From Antilocapra americana (taxonomy: Eukaryota; Chordata; Mammalia; Artiodactyla; Antilocapridae): DNA of 64,000 nucleotides. The notes beneath the pieces were generated by a model, which did not search any database, was not told the DNA's origin, and saw only the letters and a program-made list of their open reading frames with translations. Positions 57,236 to 64,000 of this stretch are shown piece after piece (position 1 is the first letter of the stretch; every line of letters begins with the position of its first letter). The stretch lies in contig ML660201.1 in NCBI GenBank assembly GCA_007570785.1, positions 33,107,840 to 33,171,839 of the forward strand. Direction: 5' to 3'. The position numbers and the translations under genes were made by a program.

Positions 57236-58515
57236 AACTTTACCTACTGATATAGGCAAATATTGCACTTCAGCGAACACTGTCTTGTATTACCTTTTTT
57301 TCCCATTGAGGTTCTGAATTCTTTAAGGGGATCAGAAGAGAAACTGGATCCTCATACTTGGAGTAGACCCCTGATGCTTCTGGCTCCGATTTTTCCTTCT
57401 ATAAGATTATTATAGTATTGTCTCCTTCTAGGTACTTCCTAAAAATGGTAAGGTCTAGGGAAGTAATGAGTTGGCATTTGAATGGTTTTAAATTCTCCAA
57501 CAGTTGATGGTTTCTACTATCCTGTTGTTAGCTGGTGGCCTGTGATTCTTTATCCTGAGCAGAGAGGATCAACGTAAGAACCAAATGTTGGTTGGTGACT
57601 CTCCACTGCTTCAGATAACCACAAGGGAAGAGAAAGCCATTTCTCTTGCTATGGTTTTCCTGCCAACAACATTGAAGAAAATGAGACATAATGAGAATAC
57701 CATATGTCCAAATATATTACTATTTCATTTGGTCATAAAAATATAAGTCTCTCTGGCCTACCATATTTGAAACCCAAATCATTTATATCTCAGAGTCAAA
57801 TCCTTCCTTTAAATCTTCACACACCTGCAACAAGATGGCATCCAAAATAAGCATGATTCACTGAAAAATGGGAAATTTCTGTCTAAAAAGAGGCTCTACA
57901 AGGAAAAAGGAACTTTACCCAGACATTGGAAGTGGAATTTGCAAATGGGGATAGTGTGGCCATAGATCCCAGCCGCTGTATGTGCTGGGAGATCACAGGG
58001 ACAAATCAAGCGTTTGAATTACTCAAGTAGAATTATTGTGTTTTTAATTATTATGTCTCAGATGAGAAAGTTTTGGTCAGTCACACTGAACTGGTAATTA
58101 TGCTCCTAGATGCGCTACAACTGGTTTCAGTAGCCCACAGAGAGCCCCTGTACCTCTCATCTTGAAGGCACTCAGGTTCCCCTGGGTAACAGACAAGTTC
58201 TTGCGTCAGAGCTGTAAGCACCTGGACAAGTCTAAACTAAGGCAGCAAGAAGGGATGATGAGTAGGGAAACAAAGGGCAGGGGAAGTTGTTTTAGCCAAC
58301 ATTGATTTTGTTTCTTTTGAAAAAAGATGTTCCAAAGTCAAGAGAACATATTTAGTTTGGTTTCACATCATCTGTTACCCAGCTGACCACTTTTGGGACA
58401 AGAATTCCCTCCTCAGAGATTATCTGTATATCCTGAATCCATCTATTGGTTTCCAGGTGTGAACTGTCCATGGTTGTGATTTGGTAATATTTTTTATTGG
58501 AAAGTCATAGTATAT
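57236..58515. other. Unique sequence
   Basis: About 1.3 kb without a recognised feature. Confidence 0.5.
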
Positions 58516-58732
58516 ATTGTGTGCATGCTAAGTCACTTTCAGTCATGTCTGACCCTATGAACTGTAGCCCGCCAGGCTCCTCTGTCCATGGGATTTTCCA
58601 GGCAAGAATACTGGGGTGGATTGCCATCCCCTTCTCCAGGGGCTCTTCCCAACCCAGGGATCTAACCCATGTCTCTTAAATCTCCTGCATCTGTAGGCAG
58701 GTTCTTTACCACTTGTGCCACCTGGGAGGCCC
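58516..58732 (-). mobile_element. Bov-tA SINE, antisense
   Basis: 'tgctaagtcactttcagtca', 'gaactgtagcccgccaggct' and the reversed head 'tgtgccacctgggaggcc'. Flanks share tagtata, a weak duplication signal. Confidence 0.92.
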
Positions 58733-58813
58733 TAGTATACTTTATATGCTGTGAAATTAAAACCCAACCCCTAAATTTGACATCATATTGGTCTGTGACT
58801 CATATTGGGAAAG

Positions 58814-59142
58814 TGTTGGACTGCAAGGAGATCCAACCAGTCCATCCTAAAGGAGCTCAGACCTGGGTGTTCATTGGAATGACTGATGTTGAAGCTGAAA
58901 CTCCAGTACTTTGACCACCTGATGCGAAGAGCTGACTCACTGGAAAAGACCCTGATGCTGGGAAAGATTGAGGGCAGGAGGAGAAGGGGATGACAGAGGA
59001 TGAGATGGCTGGATGGCATCACTGACTCGATGGACATGGGTGCGGGTGGACTCCAGGAGTTGGTGATGGACAGGGAGGCCTGGCGTGCTGCGATTCATGG
59101 GGTTGCAAAGAGTCGGACACAAGTGAGTGACTGAACTGAACA
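58814..59142 (+). mobile_element. BovB 3' end fragment
   Basis: Starts 'ttggactgcaaggagatcca' and runs without large gaps to 'gagtgactgaactgaac'. About 330 bases of the BovB terminus, close in sequence to 11678-12011. The minus-strand frame across it is antisense BovB. Confidence 0.94.
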
Positions 59143-59329
59143 CCTTCCTCCAGTACCTGCTTTGGAAACCAAATCTATCTTATAGAACTCTGTCAGATTA
59201 TTAAACTAGAATGGCATTATCTTTCAGTCTCAATGCTTCATCTTTTCACCAATTTCCTTTCTGAGATGACCTTCTCCTTTGCTTTCCCTGTCTTGCCAAG
59301 ATCTGGGCAGTGACACTATGAAGTGTTCT

Positions 59330-59455
59330 CTGCAGGCATCAGGTTCTCGACTAATTCTGAGAGGTTCTTCAGAGGCACCCTCACCACCCTTCTAATAAAA
59401 TTCCTGTTTTGCTTAACTTAAGTAAAGTCTGTTTCTGTTTCTTGTACCCAACAAG
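59330..59455 (+). mobile_element. Possible LTR 3' end
   Basis: 'ttctaataaaattcctgttt' with 'gtctgtttctgtttcttgta' shortly after resembles the polyadenylation end of a MaLR-age LTR. Weak. Confidence 0.33.
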
Positions 59456-59483
59456 CCCATCTAATATGATAGTAACCAACATG

Positions 59484-59590
59484 ACATATATATACATACA
59501 TATATGTATAATGCATATTGCATAATATATAATATGCATTACTAAATATATATGGTATATTTAATGCATATTTTATATGCATATAATTTA
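59484..59590. repeat. AT-rich alternating and palindromic tract
   Basis: About 107 bases made of tata, atgcat and catatg words, with several short self-complementary stretches (e.g. tatatgcatata near 59573-59584). Confidence 0.75.
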
Positions 59591-59660
59591 TTGAGGACTT
59601 AGCATACTAGGCATCATTCTAAGCTCTTAACATTTAGTAACTCATTTGTATTTACAAGTT
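59591..59660 (-). mobile_element. MIR fragment, antisense
   Basis: 'ttgaggacttagcatactag' and 'cattctaagctcttaacatt' are antisense MIR 3' sequence. Confidence 0.6.
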
Positions 59661-59814
59661 TACAAAGATACCCCTTCTCTGCCAACACTTCAGTACTTCC
59701 ATTTTTATTCCCTGCTCTAATTTTTTTTCTGTTTTCAGTGTACTTCTCTCTTTGCAACACACATTATCATATTCTTATTAGGTTTTTTGTGTATCAGTTT
59801 CCCTGTCCCCCCCT

Positions 59815-59890
59815 TACGGCTATGTCTCAGGTGCCCAGGACAGTCTCTGATGTATGGTAGGGGCTCAATAAATATGTGTTTCATTAATTA
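59815..59890 (+). mobile_element. L2 LINE 3' end
   Basis: 'caggtgcccaggacagtctc' followed by 'gtaggggctcaataaatatg' is a typical L2 terminus. Confidence 0.65.
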
Positions 59891-60788
59891 AATAGTTATT
59901 TAAGTAACTCATGCTACCACATTGTTTATTATTAATATTCCTTTCAATCAGCAACCTCTTCCCACCTACCTGGCAGGACCTGCTTAGGTACAATATCTGT
60001 TCTCTTCTGTAAAGCTTTTTAAGTTTGGGTTAGATTTTCACATACGTGTTCTGGTCCGGCAACAGGGGACTAGATCAAATGACCTCCTGAGAGCTGTCTG
60101 GCTCTCGACAATCAAATTCAGTTCCACTTTAATGTTCTAAAAGCAATTTGTGGAGAAATTCTTTTCCTCCTTCTCTCCCCAACTGGAGTGCACATTTATC
60201 TAATTATTTTCTTAGGAGCTTGACCTAGCTTTAAAGGAGTCCCATGTCAGCTCTCCTACATTCTCTCTAAGCTCTCACTTTATAAAACTAAGAGACTAAA
60301 GACTCAGCTCTCTAGGGAATTAAATTTCATTCAAATAAGATTAAGGATTTTTGACTCACAAAAGCAAGGACAATCAGAGGCTAACTAAAACGAGGCAATT
60401 GTTCAGCAAACTAATCCAGACATGTTATTCACAAAGGGACTCTCACAATTGGCCAGGGAAGAAAAATGCCAGTGAAAGAATGGGTGGGCTGCACTGAGTT
60501 AAGGGCGCCTACTTCCTTCTAAGGCATAAAGCCCGGTCCCTCACTTCCTACTAGTGAATATGTTTATTTTCTAAATTTAGTTGATTGTAGCCCAAATCCT
60601 CCCATTAAACAGGATTAGATTAGAACCTGAGAGGCAGCATTAGATTAGATCTTGAAAGCCAGGCACACATGGTGGTTAGCTCCTCTATGGAAGCAGTGGG
60701 TTGGTGATGTGGTGACGCGGTGTCAGGACTGGAGGAAAAGTGTTCATGTTGATTTTCGGAAGTATCTCTGTCACCCCTAGTTTTAGAA
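59891..60788. other. Unique sequence
   Basis: Nothing recognised. Confidence 0.5.
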
Positions 60789-61216
60789 CATGGGTTCTTA
60801 ACCTCTTGTGGGGCATAGACTCTTTCTCAAAATGTTTTTAATTGTGTAAAAAAGAACATAAAATTGCAAAGCAAACTAATTACATTGAAACGCATTTGTC
60901 AAAATATTTTTTTCAAAACAGATCAGTAATTCATGTATTTATTAATACATTAAATATCAGAGCTGCAGCAGGCCTGATAATTACTGTAATTTTAAAGTGG
61001 TGATGAGTTTAAATGATAGTGTATCTCAGTAGCTACAGTGTGATATAAACATACAATTTATATAAGTGATAAAGTCACAGGTACAGCTAATAATTTTGTG
61101 GTTGATTCTTTGCAGTCATAATTGAAGGAAATGCTGAATTTCAATTAGAAGTTAATGAAAATAGTGTTATAATTTCTCGGATGCCTCCATCATCTACCCC
61201 AGGTTAAGAACTCCTG
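60789..61216. mobile_element. hAT-type MITE with both inverted ends
   Basis: Left end catgggttcttaacct (60789-60804) and right end aggttaagaactcctg (61201-61216) are inverted repeats matching at 14 of 16 positions. The 428-bp interior is AT-rich, with 'tagactctttctcaaaatgt' near the left end, as in Tip100/Arthur-like elements. No 8-bp target duplication is visible, consistent with age. Confidence 0.75.
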
Positions 61217-61652
61217 GCATCGAGACTAAAGTGAAACAGTCCATGAATCACCACTATCAAATATTGTACCCAGCATCATGGGGGAATGCCCATGTTTGTT
61301 TGAGCTGTTACCTAGCTTAAGAAAATATTCTTGCTGGCTCACATTAACAATAAAAAACATTAAAAAATGGAAAAACATTACTATCTGCCTCATATATTCT
61401 GTACATAATGAAAAGATCTCTTTAAACTGGTCGGCAAGGGCCCCAAGTTGCCATAACAGAGTATTAGAACTCTGGTATTCAGGTGCCTAACTTGTTCCCA
61501 TTTGCTCAAGACTATCCCTGTTTTAAAATGAGAAGTCAGGCTCTAGGGACCCCTCAGTCCCTGGTGAACATGGATGGTTGTTGAGTGCTTTGGAGTCAGG
61601 AATAATATACTGATTTTGATCAACTCAAGAGGCAAATAAGTTGTCTATTTGT
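61217..61652. other. Unique sequence
   Basis: Nothing recognised. Confidence 0.5.
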
Positions 61653-61853
61653 CAGAAAAGACCCTGATGCTGGGAAAGATTGAAGGAAGGAGAAGAAAGG
61701 GATAACAAAGGATGAGATGGTTGGATGGCATCACCAACTCAATGGACATGAGTTTGAGCAAGCTCCAGGAGATGAAGGACAGGGCAGCCTGGCATGCTGC
61801 AGTCCATGTGGTCACAAAGAGTTGGACACAACTGAGTGACTGAACCACCACAA
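61653..61853 (+). mobile_element. BovB 3' end fragment
   Basis: 'gaaaagaccctgatgctggg' through 'gagttggacacaactgagtg' plus 'actgaacca': the last 200 bases of BovB, 5'-truncated. Confidence 0.92.
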
Positions 61854-61869
61854 GAAAAATGTCTCTCTT

Positions 61870-62010
61870 GAGTCTCAGCATCTTCATTTCCAAATGAGAA
61901 TGAGAATATCTTTCCTACAAAGTTGTGATAAGTGTTAAATGAGGTTATACATATAAAGTGCTTTGCTACATTATAACACTCAAAAACCAGTGACGACTAT
62001 TATTGTTATT
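61870..62010 (+). mobile_element. MIR SINE, 3' part
   Basis: 'tcttcatttccaaatgagaa' and 'aaatgaggttatacatataa' then 'agtgctttgctacattataa'. Confidence 0.7.
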
Positions 62011-63064
62011 GCCACTGCTGTTATTATAAAGTTAGTTCCCTTCCCTTTACCTGACTCCATCCTCTCAAAAGAATCTCCCCTTCCTCTCTGCCTGTGTCCA
62101 TTGTATACAGTCCTCAGACCCCTCCTGAACTCGACTTTTTCATGAAGCAGTAATTTGCTACTATCACATGCAGTGATGAAATGGTGCATTAGGTTCAACT
62201 TTTTGAAACTGATAGTTTTGTAAGTCAAAGACAGTCAAATACTGATGTCACACAATCCGACCTCATGTGTATACATACTAGGCATGGGGTGTGGCTTATG
62301 CAAGGCTGTCATTTCATAAAGGTTGTCCTTTCTTCCTCAATGACTCTGATATTCATGGGCCTCTACTTAATTCTTCCTCCTATAACCGTTCTAGGTTTTC
62401 AAAGAGATTTCAGATTCCATGTCATTATATTATTTTAACTTAAGATGATCTATTAAATGCTTAAATAAAATGATTTTTTAACCTTTCAGAAACTGTGTAT
62501 AAAAAATTCACAAATCAGAAGAAAAATTCTATAGTTTTGGAACCTTATATTTGCTCTAGATACAGTTGATATTATATATCCCGTGCTTTTTGGCAATAAA
62601 TAATATCCTGCCTTGCGTTTATCTTATGTGCATGTGTCTTGGACCTAACCTTGACCATGTTATATTCTACTCTATCTTTTTACAATATCCAGTGTTAGAA
62701 AGAAGCACATTAATTACAGATAATTGAAAAGGGGCCTTCAAGTATCGTAGAAACCAGATGGTAAGTTTACATCAGTATGGTTTCAGACTCAAAGGTACAT
62801 CATTAAAGAGAAGAGCCCCAAGTAAATTCTGGAGCAGCTCTGACCAGGCTGGTAGCCCCTATGCTCATATGGTTATTGAACCCTTGAAATAGAGTTGGGC
62901 CAGATTGAGATGTGATATAAATATGAAATACATACTATAACCCAAAAACTTAGTAACAAATAAAGAACATAAAATATGCCCTGAATAATTTTACATGTTG
63001 AAATGATAATAAGTTGGATATACTAGGTTAAATAAAAAAGTAATTAAAATTAACTTCACTTTTT
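62011..63064. other. Unique AT-rich sequence
   Basis: No recognised feature over about 1 kb. Confidence 0.5.
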
Positions 63065-63525
63065 ACTTTTAAATGAGACACCAGAATATTTAAAAATTCA
63101 TACATAAAATCACCCAAATGCCAATCAAGAGATGAATGGATAAATTTAATGTGGTATATACATACAATGAAATATTACTCAGCCTCAAAAGGAGGGAAAT
63201 TCTGATACATGCAGCAACATGGATGAAACTTTGAAAATATGCTAAGTGAAATAAGGCAGACATAAAAAGACAGATAGTGCATGATTCCATTTACCATCAA
63301 ATACCTAGAATAGGCAAATTCTTGGAGACAGAAAGTAGAATTAGAAGTGACCGTGGACTAGGAGTAGGGGGAGTAGAGACATAGCGTTTAAAAGGTGAGG
63401 AGTTTTTATTGTGGGTGATGAAAAAGTTCTGGCAATGTATAGTGGTGATGGTGACTACTTAGTATCAGTGAATTACGCCAATTATAAAATGGTACGTTGT
63501 ATTAATATTTTACCACAAATTTTCA
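63065..63525 (+). mobile_element. L1 3' end, sense, older type
   Basis: 'aatgccaatcaagagatgaa', 'gaaatattactcagcctcaa', 'acatgcagcaacatggatga' and 'aataaggcagacataaaaag' follow the L1 ORF2 3' end and 3' UTR. Decayed and 5'-truncated. Confidence 0.85.
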
Positions 63526-63609
63526 GTTCTCATGTGACTTACATTTCTTTTGGATAGAGTTTAGAGTTTAAACTGGCTCTAGAGGTTAATGAAAAGTCAA
63601 GCAATACTG

Positions 63610-63870
63610 GTGGAGTTTGAGAGCTGAATCTTTGCAGTTAGATATAGTTAGATGTTAGGATTCAAGTTCCAGCCCTGCCCCTGACCACCTAAGAATCCTT
63701 GGTCAGTATCACTGACTACCTTAGTTTCTTCATCTGCAAGTGGGGATTATAAAATGTACCACATAGGGTTACTGTAAGTTTAAAAGATGATACATATACA
63801 CTGAGTAATGTATACATATACATTACTGAGTAATGTAAATGTAAGAGGCAGCTGAATAAATGGTATACTT
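63610..63870 (+). mobile_element. MIR SINE with inserted palindromic repeat
   Basis: 'ggattcaagttccagccctg' and 'agtttcttcatctgcaagtg' give the sense MIR. The 3' part is disturbed by the palindromic/direct repeats at 63804-63836. Confidence 0.78.
63804..63827. repeat. 24-bp near-perfect palindrome
   Basis: agtaatgtata (63804-63814), a 2-base centre, and tatacattact (63817-63827) form perfect 11-base inverted arms. A further direct copy of gagtaatgta follows at 63828. Confidence 0.93.
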
Positions 63871-64000
63871 TGTTGCTATACATGGAAGCAGTATCTTCCA
63901 TTTTTATTGATATCTAGCAATTTTGCTAAATCTGAGGCATAATACAAAAGGCCAAACAGTATTCCATTCACCTGAGTGATCCCCTTTCTGGGACTGTGGG

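Noticed and set aside
1..64000. CRISPR array, operons, prophage or bacterial regulatory sites
   Set aside because: No regularly spaced direct repeats and no dense gene order. The repeat content is unambiguously ruminant.

Overview
This window is nuclear DNA from a ruminant, very probably a bovid. The evidence is the repeat set: two long BovB (RTE-type) LINE copies, about fifteen tRNA-derived Bov-tA SINEs, two BOV-A2 dimers, several detached BovB 3' ends, three CHR-type cetartiodactyl SINEs, and ruminant-type L1 3' ends. Older mammal-wide repeats (MIR, L2, MER5, MER20, Tigger, mariner, MaLR LTR pieces) fill in behind them. I cannot tell cattle, sheep, goat or another bovid apart from sequence alone. 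The DNA is AT-rich and CpG-poor. I found no host protein-coding gene, rRNA, tRNA gene, CRISPR array or bacterial-type operon. The window reads as intergenic or deep intronic sequence, and nearly every open frame is either inside a transposon or short enough to be chance.

Layout. 1-9.3 kb: mostly unique sequence, with a Bov-tA, two MIRs, a composite CHR-SINE/L1 block between perfect 16-bp duplications (2172-2866), and a minus-strand protein-like two-frame segment (3650-4223). 9.3-12.0 kb: BovB copy 1 with broken endonuclease and reverse transcriptase frames. 12-17.3 kb: MaLR-like LTR pieces, an L1 fragment split by a CHR SINE, and a pogo/Tigger-type DNA transposon relic that holds the only CpG-dense, TATA-containing, promoter-like stretch in the window (about 16.36-16.83 kb). 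17.3-35.4 kb: unique DNA with SINEs, L1 3' ends, MIR and hAT relics. 35.5-39.7 kb: BovB copy 2, which stops short at its 3' end, followed by an old L1 3' end and an L1 interrupted by a Bov-tA. 42.35-43.59 kb: an almost full-length mariner on the minus strand with both inverted ends and a TA duplication. 44-64 kb: more SINEs, L1 3' ends, MIRs, a hAT element with both ends (60.8-61.2 kb), microsatellites, and an 11-bp-arm palindrome at 63.8 kb.

There is no gene network to describe. The history is one of nested insertion: old L1s hit by Tigger, CHR and Bov-tA elements, with BovB supplying the 3' end shared by the ruminant SINEs. The most useful places for a second look are the CpG-rich Tigger-derived segment, the composite retro-insertion, the 3'-truncated BovB and the uncharacterised minus-strand segment at 3650-4223. 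Family names are from recognition of consensus features, not from a database search.
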